Positions 8,647 through 17,464 are shown, numbered from the stretch's first letter. The stretch: DNA of 64,000 nt from an uncultured Megasphaera sp. (GCF_900539295.1 NZ_UQBH01000004.1:1-64000); one strand, 5' to 3'. The notes: a model not told the origin generated them from the letters alone. Numbers and translations: made by a program.

Positions 8647-9171
8647 ATGAATGAAACGATTCGCACCCTCACAACACGGAGAAGTGTCCGCAGATACAAA
8701 AAAGCCCAAGTCTGCGATGAAGACCTCCATCTTATTCTCCAAGCCGGAATGAACGCCGCCAGTGCCAACGGAATTGAACCCTGTACGATCGTCGTCGTCC
8801 AAGACACGGACACCTTAGCCCGCCTGACGGCGATGAACGCAAAAATAAAAGGAACCGATTCGGACCCCTTGTACGGGGCTCCGACAGCGCTGGTCGTCTT
8901 GGCCGATATGAAAAAATCCCCCAACGCCTGGTCCGACGGCTGCCTTATTTTAGGCAATCTCATGAATGCTGCCGCAGCGCTTCATCTCGGTTCCTGCTGG
9001 ATAAACAGGGCTAAGGAAGAATTTGAGCTCCCTGAAGGAAAGGCTCTTCTCCGTGAATGGGGACTTCCGGAGCACCTGACAGGCGTCGGCCACTGCATCG
9101 TCGGCTACGGTGACGGCCCTGAACCGGCTGCACCCCCGCGCAAAGACAATTTCATCAAGTTTATCCGCTGA
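8647..9171 (+). CDS. nitroreductase-family protein
   Basis: A 174-residue FMN-dependent nitroreductase-fold protein. The FMN-phosphate motif is at the N-terminus (TTRRSVRRYK), the middle has APTALVVLADM, and the C-terminus has GHCIVGYGDG followed by a basic tail. ATG at 8647 has AAGGAG 10 bases upstream; the open frame upstream is leader. A TATAAT box at 8571-8576 gives a likely -10. Family members reduce nitro groups, quinones or flavins with NAD(P)H; the substrate cannot be told. It is divergent from the SmtB-like regulator, which could control both sides. Confidence 0.85.
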   Translation: MNETIRTLTTRRSVRRYKKAQVCDEDLHLILQAGMNAASANGIEPCTIVVVQDTDTLARLTAMNAKIKGTDSDPLYGAPTALVVLADMKKSPNAWSDGCLILGNLMNAAAALHLGSCWINRAKEEFELPEGKALLREWGLPEHLTGVGHCIVGYGDGPEPAAPPRKDNFIKFIR

Positions 9172-9185
9172 TACAGCGAAAGCTC

Positions 9186-9626
9186 CTACCGTTCCGGCGG
9201 CGGGAGCTTCTTTTTGCAAGTCGGGCAGTACCCGTAAAGTTCCAAATTATGGCTGACGATATCGAAATTGGTCTGCTTAGCGACGTCCCGTTCGTAATCA
9301 TGGAGCGGGCAGTGAGATAAGTCCACGATCTTATGGCACTGTAAACAGATTAAACGATGGGTATGGCCCGGACGGCGCAGAGAAAAGCCGTATTTTCCTT
9401 CATCCGGAAGAAAGACTTTTTCCGTCAAGGCCCGCTTGGTAAACATTTCCAAGATGCGATAGACCGTGGAAAAGCTGACCTTATCCCCGCCTTCGAGGAG
9501 CTCCGTGTAAACGGCTTCAACGGTGACGACGCTTTCTTGACGGCTTAAGATGGCAAGGACGCCGTTGCGGGCCTTGGTGCTCTTCAGACCGTATCGGCGC
9601 AGACAATCTTTGTAAGAATCACTCAT
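9186..9626 (-). CDS. zur: Fur-family regulator, probably Zur
   Basis: A 146-residue Fur-fold regulator with an N-terminal winged helix (KVSFSTVYRILEMF) and a C-terminal dimer domain. CLQCHK near residue 95 and CPTC near residue 137 form the structural zinc site; GHTHRLICLQC contains the regulatory His-rich stretch. Its start overlaps the end of the znuB-like permease by 4 bp, making it the last gene of the znuCB operon. That linkage favours a zinc-responsive Zur over Fur or PerR. It would repress znuCB-zur and znuA through the shared promoter region. Confidence 0.85.
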   Translation of the reverse strand: MSDSYKDCLRRYGLKSTKARNGVLAILSRQESVVTVEAVYTELLEGGDKVSFSTVYRILEMFTKRALTEKVFLPDEGKYGFSLRRPGHTHRLICLQCHKIVDLSHCPLHDYERDVAKQTNFDIVSHNLELYGYCPTCKKKLPPPER

Positions 9627-10441
9627 GACTGACGCCTCTTTTCTCTAAATGACAGGATTCCTTCTTTATAGATGATGACCAGGACCAAGACGGCGACGGC
9701 TGTCAGGGCCGTGACCCCGCCGGGAGCGGCATCGATATAGTACGACAGGAAGAGGCCCGACAAGATGTCGATGAAACTGAATAAGACAGAGTACATCAAG
9801 GTCTGACGGAAGCCTTTCCGCAGCTGCAGAGCTGCCGCTACCGGCAGGGCGATGAGGGAGCTGATGACCAGAATGCCGACGATGCGGATGGATACGGAAA
9901 TCGTCGCCGCTACCAGGACGGAAAAAATATAATTGACGAGTTTACTGTGAACGCCGGCGATTTGAGCCCCGTCTTCATCAAAGGTCAGCATGACCAGCTG
10001 AGGATAGAGCTTGGCAATGAGGGCCATGGAAACGACGCTGAGGGCGATGACGGCGTAGACATCATCCGTCGAGACCGTGAGGATGCTGCCGAACAAGAAG
10101 GATTCCACATTAGTGTGAACCAGGCCGGCACTGATGATGGTAATGGCAAGACCCACGGACAGGGATAAGATGATGACCAGGATGAGTTCGGCGTAGCGCC
10201 TGAAACGGCTGCGCAAGACTTCGATGAGGATGCCGAAAAAGCTGGTCAGGCCAAAGGCGCCGAGAACGGGATTCCAATCGAGGAGCAGGCCGACGGCAAC
10301 ACCGGCCAGGGACGCATGGGATAAGGCGTCGCCAATCATGGAGTAGCGGCGCAGGACGAGAAAGATGCCGATGAGGGGGCAGACGATAGAAATGAGGATG
10401 GCCACGATAAAGGCATTTTGCATAAAGGCATATTCAAACAT
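9623..10441 (-). CDS. znuB: zinc/manganese ABC transporter permease
   Basis: A 272-residue membrane protein of the ABC-3 metal-permease family (ZnuB/MntB/TroC), with eight or so hydrophobic segments and typical stretches GDALSHASLAGVAVG near the N-terminus and ISSLIALPVAAA later. It forms the membrane channel for the ATPase encoded just upstream; stop and start overlap as TGATG. The neighbouring Zur-like gene and divergent ZnuA-like lipoprotein point to zinc. Confidence 0.92.
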   Translation of the reverse strand: MFEYAFMQNAFIVAILISIVCPLIGIFLVLRRYSMIGDALSHASLAGVAVGLLLDWNPVLGAFGLTSFFGILIEVLRSRFRRYAELILVIILSLSVGLAITIISAGLVHTNVESFLFGSILTVSTDDVYAVIALSVVSMALIAKLYPQLVMLTFDEDGAQIAGVHSKLVNYIFSVLVAATISVSIRIVGILVISSLIALPVAAALQLRKGFRQTLMYSVLFSFIDILSGLFLSYYIDAAPGGVTALTAVAVLVLVIIYKEGILSFREKRRQS

Positions 10442-11109
10442 CAGTGTTCCCCTCCCATCGTAACCGACATATATTCATCGAGATAGGCCTTGGGCGAGCA
10501 GAAATGGCCGCAGCCGCTGACGACGTGAAAGAGCTTCGTCGAGTTGCGAACGGCAAATTTCAAGTTGTGCTCTACCGTAATGACCGTAATCCCTTTATTC
10601 TCATTTAAATCCTTAATAAAGGGGTACAGTTCTTCCTGACTGCGGACGTCGATACCCGTCGACGGTTCGTCAAAGATGAGCAAATCCGGGTCACCCATGA
10701 GAGCCCTGGCAATGAGGACTTTCTGGCACTGGCCGCCGGATAAGCTGCCGATGAGTTGGTCTTTTAAATCATAGACTCCCATCTGTTCCAGGCAGGTCCG
10801 GATGAGGCCCTTGTCCTTCAAATGGAGGACCTGACGGTAACAGTTGAGCACTTCCCAAACGGTGATGGGAAATTGACTGTTCAAGGTTTCAAAGCGCTGG
10901 GGCACATAGGCCCGATGGCGGTAGGTATTGGAAATGACACCGCGGCTCGGCACGAGGAGCCCCAAGATGAGTTTAATCAAAGTACTCTTGCCGCTGCCGT
11001 TTTCACCGACGACAGAAATGTAGTCGCCGTTACGAATGGTCATATTGATATCTTCCAGCAAATACTCGCCGTGTTCATAGGAGAAGTAAACGTGCTGTAA
11101 ATCGATCAT
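10441..11109 (-). CDS. znuC: zinc/manganese ABC transporter ATPase
   Basis: ATP-binding subunit of the metal importer. Walker A is GENGSGKSTLIK, the signature is LSGGQCQKVLIARAL, Walker B is LLIFDEPSTGID, and the switch His is in ITVEHN. The chosen ATG at 11109 has GGAGG 6 bases upstream; an in-frame start 18 bp further up lacks a site. It is first in the znuCB-zur operon. A good promoter (TTGCAT, 17 bp, TATAAT on the minus strand) lies at 11145-11173 and its -35 box overlaps an inverted repeat. Confidence 0.93.
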   Translation of the reverse strand: MIDLQHVYFSYEHGEYLLEDINMTIRNGDYISVVGENGSGKSTLIKLILGLLVPSRGVISNTYRHRAYVPQRFETLNSQFPITVWEVLNCYRQVLHLKDKGLIRTCLEQMGVYDLKDQLIGSLSGGQCQKVLIARALMGDPDLLIFDEPSTGIDVRSQEELYPFIKDLNENKGITVITVEHNLKFAVRNSTKLFHVVSGCGHFCSPKAYLDEYMSVTMGGEH

Positions 11110-11144
11110 AACTGCCTCCACTCTCATAAAATTATCGGTAGTTT

Positions 11145-11217
11145 ATTATATCCCGACGCAAACGAAAATGCAAGGCATTTGCAAGTAATTGACAAAAAAA
11201 GGCGTCCGTGATACGAT
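11145..11217. promoter_or_regulatory. divergent znuCB/znuA promoters with inverted repeat (putative Zur box)
   Basis: Plus strand: TTGACA at 11189-11194, 17-bp spacer, TACGAT at 11212-11217, for znuA. Minus strand: TTGCAT (11173-11168), 17-bp spacer, TATAAT (11150-11145), for znuCB-zur. The inverted repeat TGCAA-N5-TTGCA at 11169-11183 covers the minus -35 box and lies 5 bp upstream of the plus -35 box, so one bound repressor could close both promoters. That it is the Zur site is inferred. Confidence 0.75.
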
Positions 11218-11241
11218 GAACGCCATAGGAGGTCGGTATCT

Positions 11242-12168
11242 ATGTCATCACATCACCCTGGTCGCCTCGGGCGGCTCATACTGCTTTTCGCCGCTGCCCT
11301 GAGCCTGCTGATCCTGGCTGGCTGCGGTACTACAGCCGATACGCCGGACGACGGAAAACTAAAGGTCGCCGTCACTTTTGACGCTTTAAAAGAATTCACC
11401 CAAGCCGTCGGCGGCGATAAAGTCGATGTCTACACTCTCATTCCCGACGGGACAGAGCCTCATGAATTTCAGCCAACGACGAAGACCATCAAGCGCCTCG
11501 GCCAATCGCAGCTCTTCGTCTACAACGGCCTGGGCATGGAACCGTGGGCGAATAAGGTCGTCGACGCCGCCAAAAACACGTCTCTTCATACCGTGAACGC
11601 CTCGAAGGGCATTACGCCCATTAAACTCACCGATGAAGAAGAGGTACACGATCACGGCGACTACGATCCTCACATCTGGCTCAGCCTGATCAATGCCCAG
11701 CAGGAAGTTACCAACATTGCCGACGCCTTATCCGAGGCCGACCCGGTAAACAAAGCCTACTATCAACAGAACGCCGAAAAGTATAACCGTCAGCTCCAAG
11801 CCCTGCAGGACGAATATGCCGGCAAATTCGCCAAGGCCCCCCGCAAAGATTTTGTCACAGGCCACGCGGCCTTTGCCTACTTATGCCGCGACTTCGGACT
11901 GACCCAGCAGAGCGTCGAGTCCGTCTTTTCCAGCGGTGAGCCCAGTGCAAGGCAATTGGCACGGCTCGCCGACTACTGCCGGGCGCACAACGTAAAGACC
12001 ATCTTCGTCGAAGACATGGTAAGTCCCGAAACGTCAGAAACCCTGGCCCGCGAAGTCGGTGCCCGCGTCGAAACGATTCACACCATGGAAACCAGTGAAG
12101 ACGGCAAATCTTACGTCGACCGCATGCGGGACAACTTGGAAAAGATTTATCAAAGCAGCCTGACCTAA
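11242..12168 (+). CDS. znuA: zinc-binding lipoprotein of ABC transporter
   Basis: Substrate-binding protein of cluster A-I metal importers. A signal peptide ends in a lipobox (LILAGC, Cys28). Metal-ligand positions are H in GTEPHEFQP, H in YDPHIWLS, H in VTGHAAFAY and an acidic residue in IFVEDMVS. A short His/acidic loop (EEVHDHGDYDPH) precedes the second ligand, as in ZnuA. The length of 308 is normal. AGGAGG at 11227-11232 precedes the ATG. It works with the divergent znuCB products at the cell surface. Confidence 0.92.
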   Translation: MSSHHPGRLGRLILLFAAALSLLILAGCGTTADTPDDGKLKVAVTFDALKEFTQAVGGDKVDVYTLIPDGTEPHEFQPTTKTIKRLGQSQLFVYNGLGMEPWANKVVDAAKNTSLHTVNASKGITPIKLTDEEEVHDHGDYDPHIWLSLINAQQEVTNIADALSEADPVNKAYYQQNAEKYNRQLQALQDEYAGKFAKAPRKDFVTGHAAFAYLCRDFGLTQQSVESVFSSGEPSARQLARLADYCRAHNVKTIFVEDMVSPETSETLAREVGARVETIHTMETSEDGKSYVDRMRDNLEKIYQSSLT

Positions 12169-12213
12169 CGAGGCCGCGCAAAATGGAAAGCTAAACAGCA
12201 CAGGAGGCTCTCA

Positions 12214-12939
12214 ATGACAACCACAAAATACAGCGCCGTTATTTTCGATATGGACGGCACCGTCCTCAACACCTTAGATGACCTGACCGATGCCTTAAAC
12301 TATGCCTTAGAAAAGGCCGGTCATAAACACGATTACACCACAGCCGATGTAAGGAACTTTTTCGGAAGCGGCGTCACCGTCGCCATTACCCGGACCTTAG
12401 CCATCGAAAAAGGCCTCGCCTCGTATGACGAACTCGAAGCCGTCGGTCAACCCGGCGACAAAATCACGCCCCAACTCGACAGTCAGGAAATCGTCCGCAT
12501 TCAGGATATTTACAAGCCCTATTACTCCGCCCACTGCGCCGTGAAGACCGGTGAATATGCCGGCATCAGTACCATGATCCGCAGCCTCCGCGAAAAAGGC
12601 ATCAAGGTCGCCGTCGTATCGAATAAGCCGGACCCGGCCGTACAAAGCCTGGCAGCCGACTATTTTCCGGACCTCTTCGACAAGGTCCTCGGCGAACAGC
12701 CGGACATTCGCCGCAAGCCGGCACCGGACATGGTCAAAAAGGCCCTCGCTGATCTTTCCGTCGCGCCGGAACAGGCCGTATACGTCGGGGACTCTGAAAT
12801 CGACATCCAAACGGCTGACAACGCCGGCCTCGACTGCATCAGTGTCACCTGGGGCTTTCGCCCGGCAGAGTTTCTGAAGCGCCACGGCGCCAAGATTCTC
12901 GTCGACGCACCGGAAGAAATCATCTCTATCGTCGGCTAA
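12214..12939 (+). CDS. HAD-family phosphatase (Gph-like)
   Basis: A 241-residue HAD hydrolase with a C1-type helical cap. Motif I is FDMDGTVLNT, motif II VVSNKPD, motif III the Lys in RRKPAPDM, and motif IV VGDSEIDIQTA. The order and length match phosphoglycolate phosphatase and related sugar-phosphate phosphatases; the cap carries a 15-20 residue insertion around residue 75. Substrate specificity cannot be assigned. It follows znuA at 45 bp and could be read through from that promoter. Confidence 0.88.
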   Translation: MTTTKYSAVIFDMDGTVLNTLDDLTDALNYALEKAGHKHDYTTADVRNFFGSGVTVAITRTLAIEKGLASYDELEAVGQPGDKITPQLDSQEIVRIQDIYKPYYSAHCAVKTGEYAGISTMIRSLREKGIKVAVVSNKPDPAVQSLAADYFPDLFDKVLGEQPDIRRKPAPDMVKKALADLSVAPEQAVYVGDSEIDIQTADNAGLDCISVTWGFRPAEFLKRHGAKILVDAPEEIISIVG

Positions 12940-12962
12940 AAACAGTCCAAAGATACACGTCC

Positions 12963-13025
12963 AAAAAAGACGATCCTATCCTCCTCCCCTTGAAGGGGTG
13001 ACAGAGGGATACGATCGTCTTTTTT
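12963..13025. terminator. bidirectional terminator between HAD gene and ABC operon
   Basis: A long hairpin whose outer arms are AAAAAAGACGATC and GATCGTCTTTTTT. It gives a T-run on both strands and closes the convergent HAD gene and cystine-type ABC operon. Confidence 0.85.
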
Positions 13026-13045
13026 AATTCTTTCTATTCAATTTT

Positions 13046-13810
13046 TCAGTCTAATTCCGGTGCATCGAAGGCCGTACAGAAAATGCGGTGCAGGAACTGC
13101 TTGGTCCTCGCTTCTTTCGGATGGCGGAAGATATCTTCCGACGAGCCTTCTTCGACGATGACGCCGCCATCCATAAAGATGACATGAGTCGCCACGTCGG
13201 CGGCAAATTTCATTTCATGGGTGACGACGATCATCGTCGTCCCGGCTTTAGCCAAATCACGCATGACCTTCAGCACATCACCGACCAGTTCCGGGTCGAG
13301 GGCCGACGTCGGTTCGTCAAACAAGATGACGTCGGGATTGACGGCGATAGCCCGGGCGATGCCGACACGCTGCTGCTGGCCGCCGGATAACTGAGCCGGA
13401 TAGTAGTCGGCCCGGTCGATCATGCCGACCCGCTGTAAGGCATCCCGTGCCGTCTGTTCGGCTTCGGCCTTGGGGATGCCGCGGCCCGTCGTCAGGCCGA
13501 GCATGACGTTTTCTAAAACGGTCTTATTGGCAAACAGATTGTAGCCCTGGAAAACGAAGGCCGTCTTCTTGCGAACAGCGGCAATTTCCTTATCGGAAGG
13601 CTTGCTCAAATCGATGTTCATGTCGGCAAATTCCATCTGACCGGCATCGGCCCGTTCTAAAAAGTTAAGACACCGCAGGAAGGTCGTCTTTCCCGAGCCG
13701 CTCGGGCCCAAGATGACGACGACATCTCCCTTGTCGATTTCCATATTCAAGTCTTTTAAGACCTCTACGCCGCCAAACTTTTTACGGACGTTTTTAATAG
13801 ACATTAACAT
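13046..13810 (-). CDS. amino-acid (cystine-type) ABC transporter ATPase
   Basis: GlnQ/TcyC-type ATPase of about 254 residues. Walker A is GPSGSGKTTFLRCLNFLE, signature LSGGQQQRVGIARAIA, Walker B VILFDEPTSALDPE, switch His in VVTHEM. The start at 13810 has AAGGAG 9 bases upstream. It is the last gene of an operon running from the T-box leader at 17.2-17.4 kb through a UroD-like gene, a binding protein and two permeases. The cysteine T-box suggests cystine or cysteine as substrate. Confidence 0.9.
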   Translation of the reverse strand: MLMSIKNVRKKFGGVEVLKDLNMEIDKGDVVVILGPSGSGKTTFLRCLNFLERADAGQMEFADMNIDLSKPSDKEIAAVRKKTAFVFQGYNLFANKTVLENVMLGLTTGRGIPKAEAEQTARDALQRVGMIDRADYYPAQLSGGQQQRVGIARAIAVNPDVILFDEPTSALDPELVGDVLKVMRDLAKAGTTMIVVTHEMKFAADVATHVIFMDGGVIVEEGSSEDIFRHPKEARTKQFLHRIFCTAFDAPELD

Positions 13811-13823
13811 AGGTATTATCTCC

Positions 13824-14528
13824 TTACACGGCACGGAAGGCGCCGACTCGTTTTTCGGCTATGCGGTAAACGATTTGGACAATCGTGCAGACAATGATGT
13901 AAACGACGAAGACGTCCAAATAAGCTTCGATATAATTGTAGCCGTAAGATGCGGCAATCTTCCCGATGGCCAATACGTCTTTGACGGTCATCAAGAAGGC
14001 CAGGGATGTCCCCTTGATTAAATTGACCGTAATGTTGCTCACCGCTGGCAAGGCGACGACCATGGCCTGGGGGATGATAATCTGGCGATAAGTCTGCCAC
14101 TCTGACAGGCCGATGGATACGCCGGCTTCCATCTGTCCCTTATCGATACTCATCAGAGCCGAACGGAATACCTCGGCCAACAGGGCGATGGTATTGAGAG
14201 AAAAGACGATGACGGCATACCAGAAGGGGTTGACGCTTTCAAAGATATTGAAGGACGAACCCATGGATTTCAGGGCAAAGTTTAGGAAGCTAGGCAATAA
14301 ACTGTACATCAAAAGGATCTGCAGAACCAAAGGCGTCCCGCGGACAAAGGAGATGTAAAATCGCGTAATTCCCGTCCCCAACTTATTCCCTCTCAGGCGA
14401 ATGACGGCCATATAAAAAGAGATAGGCAGGGCGATGAGCAGCGACAGGGCCGTCAGCCCTAAGGTAACGCCGATACCGTCCCAAACCTTATAAAAGGTTT
14501 CAATCATAAAACCATAATCGAGTTCCAT
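13824..14528 (-). CDS. amino-acid ABC transporter permease
   Basis: A 234-residue His/Glu/Gln-type (HEQRo) permease with five or so membrane helices. It carries the EAA loop EAGVSIGLSEWQTYRQIIIPQA that docks with the ATPase and the family's FVRGTPLVLQILLMY stretch. Its ATG directly follows the stop of the paralogous permease upstream. The two permeases probably pair as a heterodimer. Confidence 0.9.
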   Translation of the reverse strand: MELDYGFMIETFYKVWDGIGVTLGLTALSLLIALPISFYMAVIRLRGNKLGTGITRFYISFVRGTPLVLQILLMYSLLPSFLNFALKSMGSSFNIFESVNPFWYAVIVFSLNTIALLAEVFRSALMSIDKGQMEAGVSIGLSEWQTYRQIIIPQAMVVALPAVSNITVNLIKGTSLAFLMTVKDVLAIGKIAASYGYNYIEAYLDVFVVYIIVCTIVQIVYRIAEKRVGAFRAV

Positions 14529-15260
14529 TTACTGCTCACCTCCTCCCGCCCGGGCGTGGCCTAAATGAACGCCCTTATCGAGGCTGCCTTCGAGGAGGGC
14601 AAAGCCTTTTTCAACGATAAGGGTCATGATCCAGTAAATGATCATGCAGGCCAAATAAATTTCAATACTATAGGCTCCAAAATTTTGGGCGATAATTAAA
14701 TTTCCCTTACCGATCAGGTCGATGAGGCCAATCGTATAGGCTAAGGCTCCTTCCTTCAGCAGGTTAATAGTTGAATTGCCAAAGTTCGGCAGGGCAATCA
14801 AAGCCGCCTGAGGCAGGAGGACCTGGTAAAAGGTCTGGAACGGCGTCATGCCGATGCTGACCCCGGCTTCATACTGCCCTTTGGGCACGGCTTCATAAGC
14901 GGCCCGAAAGACTTCTGAAATATAGGCCCCGAACAACAGGGTAAAGGTAATGATTGCAAACAGAGCCCGATTCATATCATTAATATCATAATCCGTCATC
15001 GATTCTATCAGCTTGGGCAGTCCATAAAAGACAATGAACAGCAGCACGATCGGCGGGGTACACTTCATAATATAAGTGTACCCGTGAGCCAGCCAGCGCA
15101 AAACCCGGTGACGGCCGAGTTTGGCCCAGGTCAGGCCCATCCCCAGGAGGGACCCCAATACGATGCTTGAAACGGCTACCAGCAGCGTTACCGATAGATA
15201 CGACAATAAATCCGGCATAACCGAGAAGATGACAGACGGATTAAATACACGTGTATCCAT
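14529..15260 (-). CDS. amino-acid ABC transporter permease
   Basis: A 243-residue HEQRo-type permease, paralogue of the next gene. The EAA loop is EAGVSIGMTPFQTFYQVLLPQA, and KCTPPIVLLFIVFYGLP replaces the more usual RGTP motif. The start is ATG at 15260 with AGGAGG 8 bases upstream; the TTG codon just before it is less likely. Its stop is adjacent to the start of the second permease. Confidence 0.9.
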   Translation of the reverse strand: MDTRVFNPSVIFSVMPDLLSYLSVTLLVAVSSIVLGSLLGMGLTWAKLGRHRVLRWLAHGYTYIMKCTPPIVLLFIVFYGLPKLIESMTDYDINDMNRALFAIITFTLLFGAYISEVFRAAYEAVPKGQYEAGVSIGMTPFQTFYQVLLPQAALIALPNFGNSTINLLKEGALAYTIGLIDLIGKGNLIIAQNFGAYSIEIYLACMIIYWIMTLIVEKGFALLEGSLDKGVHLGHARAGGGEQ

Positions 15261-15280
15261 CAAAACGTCCTCCTTCGCCT

Positions 15281-16153
15281 TTACTGAGTAATATAGTTCG
15301 ACAAGCTTTCACCGAAGTATTTCTGTTCCAGTTCGGCGATCTTGCCTTCCTTGCGCAGTTCGTCGATAGCCTGGTCGACCTGGTCAGCCAACTGCTGTTC
15401 CTTCTTGTTGAACAAGGGGTAAGTCGGAATGCCTTTATAGCGGATATAGGTCAGGCTGTCGTTAAACTTATGGTACGGCGCATCGTCTTTGACGATGTTG
15501 TTCTTATAGCTCAACTCAACTTCGAGGTAGCCGTCATAGCGGCCTTCCATGACCCAGCTGTAAGCGTCGGCAATCTGGAAAGCTTCCGACGACTGGAGCT
15601 TGATCTGCTGATTCGGATGTTCCTGGTTGTAGGTATCGATGACCATGTAGCGGGCATCCTGCGGCGCAATGGGAACGAGCTTGCCGCTGTACTTGGCAAA
15701 GGAATCCATATCATGAATCTTGTCAGCATCGGCTTTGCGGATGACTAAGCCGATAACGCTGGCACCGATGTAGTTTTTCGGGAAGATATATTTCTTTTCC
15801 CGAGCAGCCGTTTTCCAAATGCCCTTGGTACCGATGGTGTATTTGCCCGATTCGACGCCGATGAGAAGGTCATCGTCGGAAGTCGGTGTAAATTTCCAGG
15901 TGTACTGAGGCAGTTTCTTGGCTACTTCCTGCATGACGGCAACTTCAAAGCCGTCGGGCTCGCCCCTGTCATTTACGAAGTCATAGGGCACATAGTAATT
16001 GGTAAAGGCTACGTTGACGACCTTTTTCTGGCCGTCTCCGCCGCCGGCGGCAGAATCGCTTTGTTTACCGCAGCCTGCCAAAACAGCTGCGACGACACCG
16101 ACTAATGCTGCCGTCAAGACGGCTTTTCCTAACTTCTTCATGGTAAACTTCAT
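15281..16153 (-). CDS. amino-acid-binding lipoprotein of ABC transporter
   Basis: A periplasmic-binding-protein family 3 lipoprotein. The signal peptide ends in VLAGC (Cys28 counting from the second Met). The mature part has the family features VAFTNYYVPYDFVNDRGEPDGFEVAVMQEVAKKL and a C-terminal AELEQKYFGE. The second in-frame ATG (16153) has GAGG at 9 bases and is preferred over 16159, which is too close to it. Its place behind a cysteine-type T-box suggests cystine or cysteine binding. Confidence 0.88.
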   Translation of the reverse strand: MKFTMKKLGKAVLTAALVGVVAAVLAGCGKQSDSAAGGGDGQKKVVNVAFTNYYVPYDFVNDRGEPDGFEVAVMQEVAKKLPQYTWKFTPTSDDDLLIGVESGKYTIGTKGIWKTAAREKKYIFPKNYIGASVIGLVIRKADADKIHDMDSFAKYSGKLVPIAPQDARYMVIDTYNQEHPNQQIKLQSSEAFQIADAYSWVMEGRYDGYLEVELSYKNNIVKDDAPYHKFNDSLTYIRYKGIPTYPLFNKKEQQLADQVDQAIDELRKEGKIAELEQKYFGESLSNYITQ

Positions 16154-16173
16154 TTTCATCTTCCTCTCTCTGC

Positions 16174-17166
16174 CTATCGGGCAGCCTCACGAACCCACTC
16201 AAAATGTTTCCAATCAATATCACGCGGAACGGTGCAGTCTGCGCCGAGAAGGACTCCCTGCCGACCGGCTTCTGCCAAGATCCGCTTCGTTTCGGCTTGA
16301 ATTTCTTCTTTCGAGCCGTTATACAACAATTCAGAGTCTAAGTTTCCAAAGCCGCCTAAAGCCGTCCGATTGTTCAGGATTTTCCGACCTTCCGGAATGG
16401 AAACGCCTTCTACGACAACGGCCCAGTTTACGGCCTTTACATCATAATCTTTATAGAAGGAAAGATCATTGCGGTGGCCTGCATAACCGCAGATGTGGAG
16501 GATATTATAGTCGCTGACGCTGTTGGCAGCAGCTAAGATTTCCTTTTCCCCCGGTTCCAGCACTTCTTTATACAGTTCCGGCGAAATGCCCAGTAAATTC
16601 TGAAGGCTGAAGTAAATGCCGGTAACACCGCCTTCGGTAATCAGGCGTTTAGCAAGTTTAGCCAAATCATGGGAAATGACGTCCAGCCCCTGGCGCACGG
16701 CTTTGGGGTCTTCCTTGACGGCATTGGCCAGGAAGGCTTCGCTGGCATCGAGGTCGGCCTGCATGAACTTAACCGTCGTACCGGCACAGAACACGTTGAA
16801 GAACATAGCCAATTCGTCGCCATAGCGTTCGGTAAGGCGTTTGGCATAGTCAATCTGCTGGGTAAACCACTTGTCGTCATCGGCTAAGGGCTTTATATTT
16901 TTAAAATCAGCTGCCGTCTTGAGGTTCATGGCCGTTTCATTTTCATACGGGAAAAATCCGTCAGTCATGATTTTAACGAAGTCCGGTTTCGCTTCGTCGA
17001 TATAGCGTGTCTGGCCGGCAAAGACTTTTTCCATCAATTCCGGATGTTCAAAGGAGTTGGCATGAATTTCATCGTCTAAAAAATGAAACCAAAATCCGGA
17101 AGGTACGCGTTCAACTTGTTTTCCATCCATAGCCGCTAAGACTAATTCCTTTTTGCTTTGTGTCAT
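16174..17166 (-). CDS. uroporphyrinogen-decarboxylase-family methyltransferase-like protein
   Basis: A 330-residue TIM-barrel protein of the UroD/MtaA/CmuA superfamily. It is not a normal HemE: the arginine-rich N-terminal motif of HemE is absent, and there is an H-x-C (H224, C226, in NILHICGYAG) plus a distant Cys (C311, in GADCTVP). That is the zinc ligand pattern of methylcobamide:thiol methyltransferases such as MtaA and MtbA. It is the first gene after the cysteine-type T-box, 14-20 bp upstream of a cystine-type ABC transporter. I infer a methyl transfer to or from a thiol linked to sulfur amino-acid supply; the partner corrinoid protein is not in the window. Confidence 0.8.
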   Translation of the reverse strand: MTQSKKELVLAAMDGKQVERVPSGFWFHFLDDEIHANSFEHPELMEKVFAGQTRYIDEAKPDFVKIMTDGFFPYENETAMNLKTAADFKNIKPLADDDKWFTQQIDYAKRLTERYGDELAMFFNVFCAGTTVKFMQADLDASEAFLANAVKEDPKAVRQGLDVISHDLAKLAKRLITEGGVTGIYFSLQNLLGISPELYKEVLEPGEKEILAAANSVSDYNILHICGYAGHRNDLSFYKDYDVKAVNWAVVVEGVSIPEGRKILNNRTALGGFGNLDSELLYNGSKEEIQAETKRILAEAGRQGVLLGADCTVPRDIDWKHFEWVREAAR

Positions 17167-17205
17167 TATAAATCCCCCTGCGCTTCAATATCCAATTAAT
17201 CAGAA

Positions 17206-17447
17206 AACCATACAAAAAAAGCCGCCCATCTCCACAACAGAGACGGCGGACCGCGGTTCCACTCTGAATTGCAGCCTGCAGCTGCCACTCGAAACCGGTA
17301 ACGTCGGTAATACGGGATGACATACTCAATTCCTTCATCCTGCTCCCAAATGCATTCCACCATATTCCAAGGCCGAACGGGCTTTCAGCCGGTGACCCGT
17401 CTTCTCTGTTGTCTCATCCTATGTGTACTTGTTTTGGTCATTGCATT
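17206..17447 (-). promoter_or_regulatory. T-box riboswitch, specifier TGC (cysteine)
   Basis: The classic T-box sequence GTGGAACCGCGG lies at 17262-17251 and is followed by a terminator hairpin and a run of T at about 17247-17214. Stem I can be traced: the lower stem CCAAA (17437-17433) pairs with TTTGG (17350-17346), the 5' side of the specifier loop holds AGTA (17429-17426), and the 3' side reads GGAA-TGC-A. This makes TGC at 17354-17352 the specifier codon. Uncharged tRNA-Cys would turn on the UroD-like gene and the ABC transporter. Confidence 0.88.
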
Positions 17448-17464
17448 TCTCAATGTCTACAACA

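Noticed and set aside
17355..17372. ATG as the T-box specifier (methionine)
   Set aside because: The ATG lies in the upper helix paired with CACAT, whereas TGC lies directly before the A and the lower stem TTTGG/CCAAA, the normal specifier position.
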